This document shows positions 11,651-23,397 of a stretch of 64,000 bases of DNA, piece by piece. The first letter of the stretch is position 1, and every line of letters begins with the position of its first letter. The notes under the pieces are model-generated. The model did no database searches. It saw nothing but the letters and a program-made list of their open reading frames with translations, and had not been told where the DNA came from. Both the position numbers and the translations under genes were made by a program. This DNA is from Epiperipatus broadwayi (Eukaryota > Onychophora > Udeonychophora > Euonychophora > Peripatidae). The stretch spans positions 1,349,501-1,413,500 of the forward strand of contig JAQFVV010006451.1 of NCBI GenBank assembly GCA_028023455.1. The letters run 5' to 3'.

Positions 11651-11745
11651 TGTTTATTTGGAAATGATGATAGTTTCCAATGTTCTCATAATTCAGTTCT
11701 AATATGGTGTACTATTACAAATGACAACCCAATTGTGGGACATTG

Positions 11746-11831
11746 TAACCTTAGATTCTTTCTTATTAACATTTATTTCCTGTAATGGTAACCTTAGATT
11801 CTTTCTTATTAACATTTATTTCCTGTAATGG
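11746..11831. repeat. exact 43-bp tandem duplication
   Basis: TAACCTTAGATTCTTTCTTA and the following 23 bases occur twice head to tail, at 11746-11788 and 11789-11831, with no difference between copies. This suggests a recent slippage or repair event. Confidence 0.9.
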
Positions 11832-11861
11832 TTTATTGTATTTTTGTACCTTATATATGCT

Positions 11862-13040
11862 GAGTGCCACCAGTTTGATGGAGCAAATGAAACTCTTAAT
11901 TTCTCAATTAGATGTTAACTTAAATGAGGTATAATTTTAGAATACTATAGCTCAAAAGCGTTATTCATTTTACAAAGCTCTTATCTCTTATATATATATA
12001 CAAACATAAATATCCTGGGATCTAACTCAGTGCTTTGGATTCTTCATCAGAAGATCTAGTCCATAATTAGGCAACTAACAGTGATGTTGGTTGGTAACTA
12101 TTTCAATCAACAATAAACTAACAAAATTACAGTATTACCAAAGTTATGTGATTAAATAGTTTTATTAAACACAGATTACATAACTTCCTTATATTTATCA
12201 ACCCCCAAATGGTAGTATTAATTATTTCAATTAATTATTGAGAGCTTGGATAACTATATAATTCTTTTAAATATACACACATCCATATGCATATATATAA
12301 ATAATGTAGCATTTACGACTTGTTTAAAAACCTATTTATTTTACTTTAAGCAATAGACAATCTTAAAATTTTAAGTTATCCCATTTTAAATATGATCTAT
12401 TAAGTAGATGCAATTGATTTCTCTTTTTTTCTTTAAACCAATAAACAGAAAAGACTAACAGGTAATTATGATTGCGATTTCCACAGTAGCCTTACTATTA
12501 AGGTGTATATCCCCAAACATTAACCTTTTTAATTAAAGTTATAATTCTATATAGATAATGAAAGCTATTGTTTTGAAATTACAATCTATAATATATATTC
12601 AATAATATAAATTTTTAAAAAACATTAATAATAAATACCATAGTTATACATATATTAGACATATATGAAATAAGGTATATATAGACATTTTTTTTATAAA
12701 GTAAATTCTCTTTCTTTTAAAATGTTCCAAATCTGGTAAAAAAAAATTGTACTTACTGTCCTTGCTGACAACTAATTAGAAAACACCTGACTTCATATAA
12801 GAGCTCTTTTATCAAATATTAATTCAAAATATGCATATTTTATAGCTATAGTTATTTTGTTTCTTCTTTCCTTGAAAAATTCAGGTAAATTATATACAGC
12901 AGTTAATAAACAATTCTTGGTGTCATCAAATTCTAACTTGTCACATTTTCCCCCAAAATTAAAACTTAGGCTTTTATTTTATTTTAAAGAAAGTAAGTTT
13001 GACCAAAAGATTTAATATTATACTTTCTGAAATTATTGAA
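11862..13040. other. A+T-rich spacer, no feature seen
   Basis: No gene, RNA gene or recognisable repeat was found. Confidence 0.5.
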
Positions 13041-13141
13041 GAAGGCAAAACTCTCCATACAGTAGTGCCACCCTGTGCCAACCAGAGTAATCAATGGATG
13101 CCAGAAGGCTTGTGCATAAAATTCCTATCTAGTGCCTACTC

Positions 13142-13200
13142 ATCCAATATCCCCAGACTAGTTTCTGGCTTGTGACCTTCATCAGTGAGGAGCCTTGAAT
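13142..13200 (-). ncRNA. type I hammerhead ribozyme, intact core
   Basis: Minus strand: outer stem I AUUCAA, internal loop GGC, inner stem I UCCUCA, core CUGAUGA, stem II GGU/GCC around a CACAA loop, GAA, palindromic stem III ACUAGU, cleavage C, then UGGGGA (inner stem I), UA and UUGGAU (outer stem I). All conserved core residues are present. Confidence 0.85.
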
Positions 13201-13536
13201 CTGAGAGCACTGCACCTAGATCTTAGGATCTAATGCAATCATCCAGCAGCCACCTTTTAACTCTACTTAACTATAAAACTATGAGAATAAAATTGAAAAC
13301 ACAATAATATTTTCAATCTAAGCTCAATAGCTTATATAGTCATATGGGTCTGAACTCAGTTCAGAATCCATGCATTTTGGTGTCTTTGACTCATTAACAA
13401 CCATAGCCACCACTATCCTATTATGCAGGATTGGTGTTAAACCACTAAACATCACATGATCATTATCTCTTATACTAGCACATAATTGTTATTAAACAAG
13501 GTAAAACTCTCCATATAATAGGTGCAGTGCTCTCAG

Positions 13537-13594
13537 ATTGAAGGCTCCTCACTGACGAAGGCCGCATGCCAGAAACTAGTCTGGGGATATTGGA
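13537..13594 (+). ncRNA. type I hammerhead ribozyme, intact core
   Basis: Plus strand: UCCUCA, CUGACGA (the variable core position is C), GGC/GCC stem II with loop CGCAU, GAA, ACUAGU, C, UGGGGA. The core is consistent with an active ribozyme. Confidence 0.85.
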
Positions 13595-13745
13595 TGAGTA
13601 GGCACTAGATAGGAATTTTATGCACAAGCCTTCTGGCATCCATTGATTACTCTAGTTGGCACAGGGTGGCACTACTGTATGGAGAGTTTTGTCTTCTTTA
13701 ATAACAATTATATGCTTGTATCAGAGATAGTGATCATGTGAAATT

Positions 13746-14111
13746 ATTGAACACTGGATAAATGCTATCTTTAGTAGGTTTATGTGGACATTATTAAATT
13801 ACCCCCTTTTTTTTTTTTGTAAGATAAAAAACATTTTGTTTTCAAGTTCAGCCATATCTTATTCTAATATTGTCTCTGCATGTAATTATTTATTGAATTG
13901 CTTCAATATTTAAACATTTTTTATTTATTTCACATTTCAAATAATTAACATCGTTATTTCATTGTATAAGCCTAGAGGTTGAGATTAATGCAGTCATTAT
14001 GAAAAAATAATGCATATTTTTGTTATAACATTTATACAATTCATTTCACTTTTTAAATCACTCTCTGAACATCCATAACTAATTTTAAGTGAAATGTATA
14101 CAATATCGACA
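13746..14111. other. A+T-rich spacer with a T11 run near 13806
   Basis: No gene seen. Confidence 0.5.
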
Positions 14112-14200
14112 ATAAAAGCGTTAGAGTGGTTAGCACATCAGTCTTACAAGCAGTTGTCCCGGGGTTCCTTCCTGACCGACGCTTTGACCATTAAAAAAAA
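14112..14200 (+). mobile_element. tRNA-derived SINE, decayed copy
   Basis: It shares the SINE core seen at 45489, 46804 and, inverted, 43836: GTTAGAGTGGTTAGCACA (A-box region), TTACAAGCAGTTGTCCC, a degraded B box, then GACGCTTTGACC and an A9 tail. The 5' end is truncated or decayed. Confidence 0.75.
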
Positions 14201-16295
14201 ACAACCAATTATATTCTCATTCTCAAACAGTAATTAAAATAAATTCCTACTACTATGTATTTTCTTTATCTCTTTACTAGACTGCATTCAAATATAACAA
14301 GCTCATTAAAAATACCTTTATAAATTTTTAAACAATTAATAACTTATACCCTTTGTTTCATAACTAAACAATACTAGTATTCAGTTCTTAAGATATGTAA
14401 TTAATGAATACATAACATATATATATATATATCCACAAACTTTTATTTTTATGATAACATTGATTTTTTTTTTCAATAGTTCAGATATCTATTTAATTTA
14501 TAGTTTTAATTTTAACTGACATATTATAAATATCTTTTATTTCTTTCATTTAACAAATTATTTATTATTTATGGGGTGAATCTATTTAATAAATCAAGCA
14601 TTTTTCATGAATCATTTTAAACTTTTAAGAATTAATTCCAAACATGCTTGTATTTGTATTTTTTATCGTGTATTAAAATAATACTCCGACATAATTCAAT
14701 TTAAAATTATATCTTGTGATCTGTAAATTTAATATATGAAAGAAATATATTATTTAATCTTTTCAAACAAATATATTAAAATGAATCAAATTTGTATTTG
14801 AGCGTTGGTATCTCATTTTAAATCTTTATTTATAATTGGTTTTATCTGAGCCATAATTAATTTATCTGAATAGCATTTACGTTACCCCCCCCCCCATCCC
14901 CATTAAAGTTATCTGAGTCTTGAACAATGCATAAAAGGTATAACATATACTATTATTCTTTAGTAAGATAAATATTTTCAACAAAAATTAAACTACCAAA
15001 GAGAAAAATTGGGGAAATGACTTTTGTGGCATAAATTATATATTTGTAAAGAAGATTTTATTAAAGTTTCTATGAAATGAATTATTTTCACGCTCTCAAA
15101 TCAAAACGCTTTAGATTCACCTACATAATTAGAAAGTAGGTCAAAGATAAGAGTGGCCGCTCTTGTCTTTTAAAGTCTTTAATCTTGTGTTAAGATTTGT
15201 AGAGGTCCCTTCTGTCGCATCTAGGCACATAATCTTAAAGTTATAGCCTTAATATATATTACTTAGTTTTCTTCTGTAAATAAAATTTTTTTTTATGAAT
15301 GGATTATTCAAATGGCTTAAATTAGTGACGTAGAATGCCATCTTTGAGCCATGAAAATAGTTAAAATTTTATTGACAAATTTGTGCAGGGTATCATTTAA
15401 TGTCCAATTTAAAATCTTCTTAAAGTTTTTTTTTTTGGAACTTAGATGATCACTTTCATATTATTATTGTAAAATACTAAATTATAGCATAGAAATCTTG
15501 AGATATAATCTTGTCATTTTTAATAATAAAATCATATTATTTTACAAGTATAAATGCATTTATAATGGAATAAAATATTTATCGAGTAGACAAAGGGATA
15601 TACTGGATACCTTTCAGAGTTGGGACCGTATATTCAAAGAGAGAGACAGATCCAAGAATTTTATGAATTATTTATCTATTATTTCATTTCAATCCAATAA
15701 TATTTTAATTAGCATTTGATTGCCTACAACCCAGTGCTTCAGAGTAGATTTAACTCAAATGAGGAGTCAATCCTTTTTTTTCTTTCGTACAATTGTTTTT
15801 CACAGAAAATGAATTAGTAGTGATCAATAAAAAATATCATTTCACAATCAATTTGCAAAAAGTTATAAACTTGCTATACACTCTCTCACATATTAACTCT
15901 TTAAGGTAAAAACTTTATTTTTCTATTTTAAATGGGATGAAGTGTCTTTTTTAAATATTCCTCTATATTTGAACATTTTATTTTTGCAATTAAACCATTT
16001 TTCTATATAAAATATTGATAATCTTAATATTATTTATTACAAATGTAAGCTTTCAAGTGATAAACATTTTAAAAGTTAATATTTAATGTTTAAAAATGTA
16101 AGTTTTTATCTACAACAATGAGCTTGACATCACTGAATTAATTTATCTATTGAAAAAGTTATAAGAATGAACTATTAAATAGTTATTAGCAGAATGAAAT
16201 ATTATATATTTTAATTCTATGGTATTAAAATGCTCATAAACTTAGGGTTAGTTATCATCAAAGAAAAGAAAAAATATTAAAATTAAAAATATCAA
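14201..16295. other. A+T-rich spacer with a C13 tract
   Basis: A poly-C run lies at about 14885-14897. The 73-codon plus-strand open frame at 15498-15719 has no recognisable domain and looks random. Nothing else was seen. Confidence 0.5.
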
Positions 16296-16400
16296 TTATT
16301 CAGGGCTATACTCTGCATACAGTAGCACCACTCAGTACAAGCCAGAGTAATCAATTGATGCAAGAAGATTGTGCATAAAATCCCCATCTAGTGCTTACTC

Positions 16401-16459
16401 ATCCAATATAACCAGACTAGTTTCTAGCTTGTGGTTTTCATCAATGAGAAGCATTGGAT
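16401..16459 (-). ncRNA. hammerhead motif with mutated C3
   Basis: Minus strand core reads UUGAUGA instead of CUGAUGA, and stem II is changed to one pairing less well. GAA, ACUAGU and C are kept. Probably inactive. Confidence 0.65.
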
Positions 16460-16824
16460 CTGAGAGCATCCATTGATTACTCAGTCTTGCACTGAGTGGT
16501 GCTACTGCGTGGAAAGTTTAGCCTCAATGTAAACAGCTTGTATAAGCATAAACAAGGGTGATCACTTAATGTTTAGTAGTTTAATACCAATACTGTCTGA
16601 ATAGGATTATGGTGACACTTAATATTAAAGAACCAAAGACACCAAAAAGTATGAATGTTGTACTGAGTTCAGATCTATACAAATATACAAGCTATTGAGC
16701 TTGAATTGAAAACATTATTCTGTTTTCATTTTGGAATTAAAGCTTTATTGTTAGCTAATAAGGTGAAAGGTGGCTGCTGGAGGGTTGCATTAGATTGTAA
16801 GATCTAAATGTAGTGCTCTCAAAG

Positions 16825-16878
16825 CCATGGCTCCTCACTGATGAAAGCAAGCTAGAAACTAGTCTGGAAATATTGGAT
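16825..16878 (+). ncRNA. type I hammerhead ribozyme, intact core
   Basis: Plus strand: UCCUCA, CUGAUGA, short stem II AGC/GCU closed by AA, GAA, ACUAGU, C, then UGGAAA, which pairs less well with UCCUCA than in the other copies. Confidence 0.75.
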
Positions 16879-17045
16879 AAGTATGCAGTAGATGGAAATT
16901 TTATGCACAGACCTTCTTGCATCCATTGATTACTTTGGTTTGTACTAAGTAGTGCTACTGTATGAAGAGTTTAGCGTCTGTGTAAACAGCTTGTGTAAGC
17001 ATAAAGAATGGTGATCAAGTGATGTTTAGTGGTTCAATATCATGT

Positions 17046-18179
17046 ATTGTTATTACAATTTTTAAAAATAACTACTACTTGAAAAGGGTGATTTAATGTT
17101 TGGCAAGTAGAAACTGTTTCTGCTATGTCATAATAGAATTTATAAGAATTGTCTTTTTAAAAATAAATGTTTTCAAAGAAAACCTTTTTGTGAGGATGAC
17201 ATGTTTTGGTTTAATTTCTTTTTTTTTTTTTTTTACAGAAATATTGCATAAATAATATTTTATTTGTAAACAAATGACTGATAATTGTAATTTTGCCTTC
17301 AGCTAAAATCACTCAGCCAATCAGAAATTCTCATTTCTATTAACATCTAGGCCACCTTTCTCATGCCATTCTCATTAAAATAAGCTGTTGTCAATCATGC
17401 AAAAAGGTATCGCCAGCAACTAAAAGGTTTGTATAATATTGACATGTTCAGATTTCCTTTTCAATTATTACATTTAAACTGAAGCTGCACGAAGAAAGAA
17501 ACTTCAGATTGTGATGTAAGGTTATACATAGGTGGCTTAAAACACCATAGAGACAATATAGCAATTTCATTGCCATCAAAATGCCGAAAACCTCAAAATC
17601 TACACAAAACAGCTGCTGCTCTAACTCAAGGATTTAATTAAAAAACGATCTTTCTTTGTATAGTTGTTACTGTAATTAAGAAAAGGAATCCATAAGACTA
17701 TTAATTAACAAATCTCTAAACGCATAATAATAGTTGTTATATTATTTTATTATTTTTAACTTTGGATTAATAATTAATTAACACCTTATATGTAAATTAA
17801 AATTATTTTCATTTTTACTTCATTAATGTCAATCATTTAATTAAGATAAACTTGATAATGAAAAGATCCAATTTTTGTAAAAAAAAATTGAGTTAGAAAT
17901 AAAATTATATATAAAAAAACCTTATTTAAATAAAAATAAAATTATTTAAAAGAATGGTTTAAAAATTTGAACTTCTGACTTGTCTATTAAAAAAAAATTA
18001 AGAATTTTATAATTTTAATTTATGAATTGATGCTTATAAAATTTAAAATTTTATACACACATTCAAAAATAAGAACATAAATTATTTAATGTTATTGTAT
18101 GCATGTATATATATATATATATATATATAAATAAAGTTTGATATCTGTATTCGTTTCACAATATATGTAATATACAAAT
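17046..18179. other. A+T-rich spacer
   Basis: It contains a T15 run near 17219-17235 and a (TA) run at 18107-18128. The stretch 17280-17630 is richer in G+C but shows no readable frame. Confidence 0.5.
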
Positions 18180-18222
18180 CAATATATATATCAAAATACA
18201 GTACAATTTATATAAATTATAT

Positions 18223-18280
18223 TCTTTTAGAAGTACTTTCGACTATACACTTTGTAGTCTTTATCAACTATATAACGTTG
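18223..18280 (-). ncRNA. hammerhead-like motif with U3-A8 core, end of Penelope-like relic
   Basis: Minus strand: UAG (stem I), core UUGAUAA, A, stem II GACUA/UAGUC (five perfect pairs), GAA, palindrome AGUACU, U, then CUA pairing with UAG. Compared with CUGANGA, positions 3 and 8 have changed together from C and G to U and A. It lies just downstream of the GIY-YIG relic on the same strand, where Penelope-like elements are known to carry hammerheads. Confidence 0.6.
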
Positions 18281-18324
18281 AATAATCAAAACGAGACAAC
18301 CCTTAACAATACCCATAGTTCAAT

Positions 18325-18642
18325 TCAGATTTCCCACAAATCTGTTATCTTAACATTTGATGACTGGCGATTCATTAACATTTGATAATTTCTTGAAATC
18401 AACATAGCCTCTTTTATTTTACGTTTATTATGACAACGTTCAATTTGAATAATTTTCATATTTTTATAATCAAATTTAAATACATATTGACAAGATTTAT
18501 TATGATCAAATATAACAGAAGATGAAGGTTTATTTACATCTGTTCCATATTGATTCTCTTTTTGAATTCTATTATATAAAAGCATATGTTCTTTTATTTT
18601 GATATATATATATTGATTTGTATATAAACAGGAATAAAACAC
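18325..18642 (-). pseudogene. C-terminal GIY-YIG relic of a Penelope-like element
   Basis: This 105-residue minus-strand frame resembles the last 70 residues of the Penelope-like protein at 28066-30114. Both contain, in order, an Asp/Phe motif (FKFDYKNMKIIQIE here, IDFDEAKVVFFE there), a basic helix followed by a Glu (KRKIKEAMLI here, KRRIKESLLL there), an Asn-containing stretch and a terminal Trp (ITDLW here, KGGW there). The Glu after the basic helix corresponds to the GIY-YIG catalytic metal-binding Glu. The N-terminal GIY and YIG segments and the whole RT domain are absent, and the upstream frame is random. It is a truncated copy of a family different from the long one in this window. I judge the match from pattern alone. 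Confidence 0.55.
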
Positions 18643-18735
18643 ATTTAATAAATCGACAAGCTTCTAATATTAAAATATGAGATTCATGGAATTTGAATTG
18701 ATGACGTTTGCTTCCGCTTTTAGTTTTTGAATTTT

Positions 18736-18785
18736 ATGGCAGTTGAGGCAGGTTAGAAAGTAACCGAAAGTACTTCTGTGGATTT
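18736..18785 (+). ncRNA. degenerate hammerhead-like motif
   Basis: Plus strand: GCAG (stem I), UUGAGGC, A, stem II GGUUA/UAACC (five perfect pairs with GAAAG loop), GAA, AGUACU, U, CUGU. The stem III block is identical to the motif at 18223-18280 and in opposite orientation to it, so the two flank the GIY-YIG relic. The core has U3 and C9, so activity is doubtful. Confidence 0.45.
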
Positions 18786-19170
18786 AAAGATTGTTTGTAA
18801 TTGTTTGTAAACCATTAAAAATATTATTTCAATTATAATTACAATATTGTTTTTAATTAACGGATATTTTATTTATTTTATATATATGAGGTCATAGTTT
18901 CCAAATTTGTATCAAGTAAATATCCACTATAAATTAATAATTTATTTACTTAGTTTCTTTTCTTCCTACATTAAATATGTTACCCCCTACTTTTTCAGCT
19001 TTATGCATGTAAATTGACATGAATATCCATGAAGTATATACTTCTATAGATGTCTCATACATAGTCATTAACACATTTATATAATAGTGTCATAGTTATG
19101 ACTTGAATTTGTTCATACTTTTTCTTTAAAAAAATTCAAGCACAATGATGCTATTTTTTCACACATAGGT
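18786..19170. other. A+T-rich spacer, no feature seen
   Basis: Nothing coding or repeated was recognised. Confidence 0.5.
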
Positions 19171-20050
19171 ATATAATAAGCCTGTGTGTTTCAGTTATTA
19201 CATAGTAGAGATGTCTGTCCATTCCTTGTATATGTATTAAATGGATTATGTCCTGTACATGAGGGGTCAGATTGACCTTAGGTCAACATGGCTGTCACAA
19301 GAATCTCAACCTCAGGGTGGGCTTTGAGCATTTCATCATCAGATTTTCAATTGGATGGATGGTTGAAGAGGTGGAGATGGGAGTAGATTGAAGCCTGTTC
19401 ATTAAAGTGTGAGGATTGGCTATCTTAATATATATCTGAGCACTGGACCAACTGATGATTGCTGGTTTAAAATGAAATACGGTTATTGGTGATTATTTAT
19501 CTTTTCAACATAGATGTGTTCAGGTGTATCAGTGTTATAAGATAGTGTGGATAATGGTGGGGCATATGAAAGTCTGTGCTCATATACCCTATATATTACA
19601 TATATAAACACAGATATATAATAAGCCTGTGTGTTTCAGTTATCCCTTGAATATGTATTAAATGGATTATGTCTTGTACATGAGGGGTCAGATTGGCCTT
19701 AGGTCAACATGGATGTGACAAGAATCTCAGCCTCAGGATGGTCTTTGAGCAGTTCATCATCAGATTTTCAATTGGTTGGATGGTTGAAGAGGTGGAGTGT
19801 AGAGTAGATTGAAGCCTGTTCATTAAAGTATGAGGATTGGCTATCATAATATATATCTGAGAACTTATAGCATATATATGTAGAGATGGTAATCTGGACC
19901 AACTGATGATTGCTGGTTTAGCATGAAATACATATATTGGTGATTATTTATCTTTTCAACATATATGTGTTCAAGTAGTGTTATGAGATAGTGTGGAAAG
20001 TGGTGGGGCGTGTGAAAATCTGTGATCATACACCCTATATATTACATAGG
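19171..20050. repeat. tandem duplication, two units of about 445 bp
   Basis: Units begin with ATATAATAAGCCTGTGTGTT at 19171 and 19616 and end with the CCCTATATATTACATA block near 19587 and 20032. They are nearly identical. The second carries extra sequence with ATAGCATATATATGTAGAG near 19866 and lacks about 20 bp near its start. No coding frame survives in either unit. Confidence 0.85.
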
Positions 20051-20389
20051 TAGATTGCAAACAAATTAAACTGGTTTATTAATACAATTCATAAATATTT
20101 ATCTTGCTATTATTATTAGAGTGTAGAGACTTTTAATCTTAAATAGTCAAAAACATTTAAAGTACTGTTTCTAAATCTAAGAAATGCCACTATAGTATGA
20201 TGAAGCTTTCATTATTTCTGGAAAAGATTAATTTTCAATAGTTTACATTTATATATATTGTAATGGTATGGAGACTTCAGGGATGAACTTGGGGTGATGG
20301 AAAAAATATCACCATCAATGCTCAGAGTCAATACAAATTTAAATATACATTTACAAATAATGAAAATAATGAGGAATAAGCCTAAGAGA

Positions 20390-20785
20390 TGAACACAGAA
20401 CTAACGATAAGTCCACCAGCATTACAGAAAAATAATAATCATTCATCATCATGAATGATCAACAAGAGAAAAAACTCAACAGTCAATTTTGTGACTTGAT
20501 TTGAAATAGGTCCACTATAGATCAGGTTTATTATTAAGCCCTTGCCAGCTTGATGAAGATCATTTAAACCATAATTTAGATGCACAAACTTAAGTGCTGT
20601 TGGAATACTAATACATAACTGATCATCATCATCACTCAGACAACTTAGTACCATTAATGTACCAGCCAACTATAAACTTAATATCTAAATAAATAATGAA
20701 AATGAAATGTAATGCATGGACTTTAAAGAATATCTCCTTTGTACCAACCAGGATCATCATCATCTGCATATCCATACACCCTAAA
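20390..20785 (-). repeat. dispersed repeat, copy 2 (partner at 11220-11650)
   Basis: Inverse of 11220-11650 as described there. Small minus-strand open frames here (75 and 76 codons) follow the repeat and do not look like protein. Confidence 0.55.
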
Positions 20786-20876
20786 TATAAACCCCATATA
20801 TATAGCTGACCATATATACATATATATATATATGGGTACACCCTAAATATAAACCCCATATATATAGCTGACCATT
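20772..20876. repeat. direct repeat around a TA run
   Basis: TACACCCTAAATATAAACCC plus the following CATATATATAGCTGACC occurs at about 20775 and again at about 20836, separated by a (TA)-rich spacer. Confidence 0.8.
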
Positions 20877-20879
20877 ATG

Positions 20880-22449
20880 CACAAATTAAGCTCAGGAACA
20901 AAAGCTCTAAAATTGTTACTGTGATCAAGAGATATAATACAAACATATAATATTCATTTGGAATAACTTTAACAATAAAATATCAATTTATTAATAACAA
21001 TTAAAATGAAATTAAGGTCTGATGGATAAAACTACATATATAAATTAAGCCTTCTGACTTTGATGAATACAATTATTTATTTTTACTAATGGCTGATAAT
21101 GACTATTAGCTCATTTTCTAACCTATGCTGCTGGCTATTTTATTGAGATCACAATATTTACTTATTCATATTAATAATATTAAAATGTTTTGCTAAAGGT
21201 TGATAAGGAGAATAAAATGAATGTATTCTAGTTTTAATTTTGTACTTTATATTAATATTCAGGAAGGGCATGAAATTTAGAGTATGATTAGTATAATTTA
21301 CAATTGCATTAAGCACTTTTATTTTAAGCACATTTGATTTTAATCTGACATGATCAGGTCATTACGTAGAGCATTCCTTATGTAATTTGGGCTTTCTTAA
21401 TTAAATATGATGATCAATGAATCATCACTTTCTGAATGTTGCTAACACGAGCCACCTCCTTCCTTCATAGGCTTGTCATTAGTGATCTTATTGTTATTTT
21501 AATTGCATAGGAAGAAATCACTTTCTTCTTTGCTCATTATTATATTGGAACACCAAAGGTTCGTGGCTATGTCCCAGTCTGGCTTTTCCTGTGTTCCATG
21601 GATTCTTTATAAGGCAGAAAATACTTGTAGAACACAAGCTGCCCTTTTTACTTCTTAAATCACCGACAAACCATTATATTTCATATTTGTTTTTGAATGC
21701 TTGTAAGTCATTAGTATCATTTCTTTCTCAGTTCCAGTAAAGCCCCGCTCTCATGCTCATAAATCGTAATGAATTGATTTATTAAAGTCAAATAAATTCA
21801 TATTCATCTATAATTAAATAAGTTCTTTGTTAAATATTAAAGTTATGCCCTAAATATTTATCATGGTTTTCATGAGTTGATTTATGGATGTGTGGAAATG
21901 AATCTTACATCTTTCATCTATAAAATTAGAATCATAATTTCTTTCCAAGCAAAATACCTTTATTCTCCTTTGTTTACTTGTCGGGGCATAGACATATATA
22001 ATTCTCCCACACTTTCTTATTAGTTATTGGCATATGAGCATGACTGCCATTACTTATTGTATATTGTAACTCCCATTCCTAAAGACTAGAGGTAATATAT
22101 AATGCTAATCTTAAACGATTTGAACAAAATATTTATTATTATTAAACATTTTATATAACAAAATTGGTTTTGACTTTCTTCATTATTTAATAACTATTTT
22201 AATATTAATGCTCACTGTCTGTATTGGCAACCCAAACATATATATATATGAATTGATTTACAAATATCCATAGTCATTTTGTTATATGTTAGTTAAAGTC
22301 AGGGGTCTCTGACATATTCATATCAGTTGAGCTAGTTTGTTGGCACATAGTCATGTGCCATCTACATATGTTATCCATTGATTTGATCTGAGCTCGTGAG
22401 TTGGGTTCGAATTCAGTTTGGTCTTGGGTTTCATTCTTTGGTTTAACTG
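20880..22449. other. spacer, possibly containing the 3' end of the Gypsy element
   Basis: No gene was read. A long terminal repeat for the element at 22450-25330 might lie here, but I could not match any stretch to the other side of the element. Confidence 0.4.
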
Positions 22450-22458
22450 GGTTTGAAT

Positions 22459-22653
22459 CTAACCATGGATTAGGATGTTGGTGTATAACATGTGGCTAGT
22501 ACAACCTGGCCAGTAGAACCACTTCCTAAGCCAATGTTCAGTTTTGACCAATAGTGTCCATAAAATTGTTGGGCATGAGCTACAGTGTTCAGTTTTGAGC
22601 ACACCATAGTTTCCATATAATTGGTGGAAATGAGCTATGACTGTCTCTCTCAT
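22459..22653 (-). pseudogene. integrase N-terminal zinc-binding region, relic
   Basis: The 64-residue minus-strand frame has the HHCC-domain pattern of Ty3/Gypsy integrases: AHFHQLYGNYGVLKT resembles the usual H-x-x-H-G-H-x-G-x-x-K-T stretch and LRKWFYWPGC the following R-x-x-Y-W-P-x-M stretch. The second His is present (HFH), but the segment after FYWPG departs from the family and no catalytic DDE core is readable. It is the most downstream recognisable part of the element. Confidence 0.65.
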
Positions 22654-22929
22654 TGGTTGAGGTCTGACAGGCTTCCATTTCTCAGGAGAATCCCAGGTAT
22701 TATATTATAATACAGATTGATTTAGATTATAACACCTGATCTTATTTTCTACCCATCCTATGGTCATGCTTTCTTTTTCCCCAACCACTTAATTAATTGT
22801 TTCAACTGTATCTTATATCCTCTTGCTGGTGTTGATACAATTGTTTGAAATCTCTTTTGACTTCTTCATTTATTCTCAGGTCTATGTCTGCTTTATATAA
22901 GTTCTCTATCTTTAAATGTTGAGATTGGG

Positions 22930-23380
22930 AGGATGCAGGGTTTTGGCTGAGAATGTCAGCCACAATATTCTCTGATTTTTTTCAGTGCCTCATGGTATAA
23001 TTGTATTATTGAAGATACAAACTCCAGTGTGCCAATCAACTATTGGTTAGGTAGCTGTGGTTTATAAGCTCCAACCTTTTATGGTCCATGATCACAATTA
23101 TTTCTGCTCATAATAAGAGCATGCAAAACTTTTGATATTCCCACATGATTACCAGGATTTCTTTTTCTACAGTCTAGTTGAGTTCTAGCTCTTCAAGTAA
23201 TCAGCTTATAAAATACAATCACCTATTTGACTATTTGCTTGCACTTGAGAAAAAATAATTTCACTCCTGGCTCATACCCACTACTATCCCATTTGCACTA
23301 ACATGTTCCACAAACCCTTCTTTAATGCTTTCAAATGCTTGATCTTGTTCCCATGTCCATTTCCATGGAACAACTTTCCT
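22930..23380 (-). pseudogene. RNase H domain relic of Gypsy pol
   Basis: Broken minus-strand frames show landmark strings of the Ty3/Gypsy RNase H domain: a start resembling the conserved Asp strand (SANGIVVG near 23300), a central VIMDHK segment (near 23085-23095) corresponding to the usual T-D-H-K-P-L, and a terminal ENIVADILSQNP (near 22940-22975) corresponding to the usual N-x-V-A-D-x-L-S-R. Several frame changes separate them, so no enzyme could be made. Confidence 0.65.
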
Positions 23381-23397
23381 TACTTTCCTTACTAATA

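Larger units (their letters stand above)
13041..13745. mobile_element. foldback repeat with two head-to-head hammerheads
   Basis: The left arm (13041-13380, hammerhead on minus) and right arm (about 13480-13745, hammerhead on plus) are inverted copies of one another. The left arm reads AAGGCAAAACTCTCCATAC at its outer edge, and its inverse GTATGGAGAGTTTTGTCTTC lies near 13676. Between the arms lies GTCATATGGGTCTGAACTCA, a block also present in the 414-bp array unit, which ties the two families together. No protein is encoded. The arrangement looks like two retrozyme monomers joined in opposite orientations. Confidence 0.8.
16296..17045. mobile_element. foldback repeat with two head-to-head hammerheads
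   Basis: A more diverged member of the family at 13041-13745. The minus-oriented arm spans 16296-16480. It is followed almost at once by an inverted piece of its own outer end (16470-16520), then by a plus-oriented copy 16735-17045. The outer-end block GTAAACAGCTTGTGTAAGCA occurs near 16980 and, with one change, near 16530, next to GTGATCA. No coding frame. Confidence 0.75.

Noticed and set aside
22400-22420. B-box-like GGGTTCGAATTC
   Set aside because: No A box at the right distance upstream on that strand.
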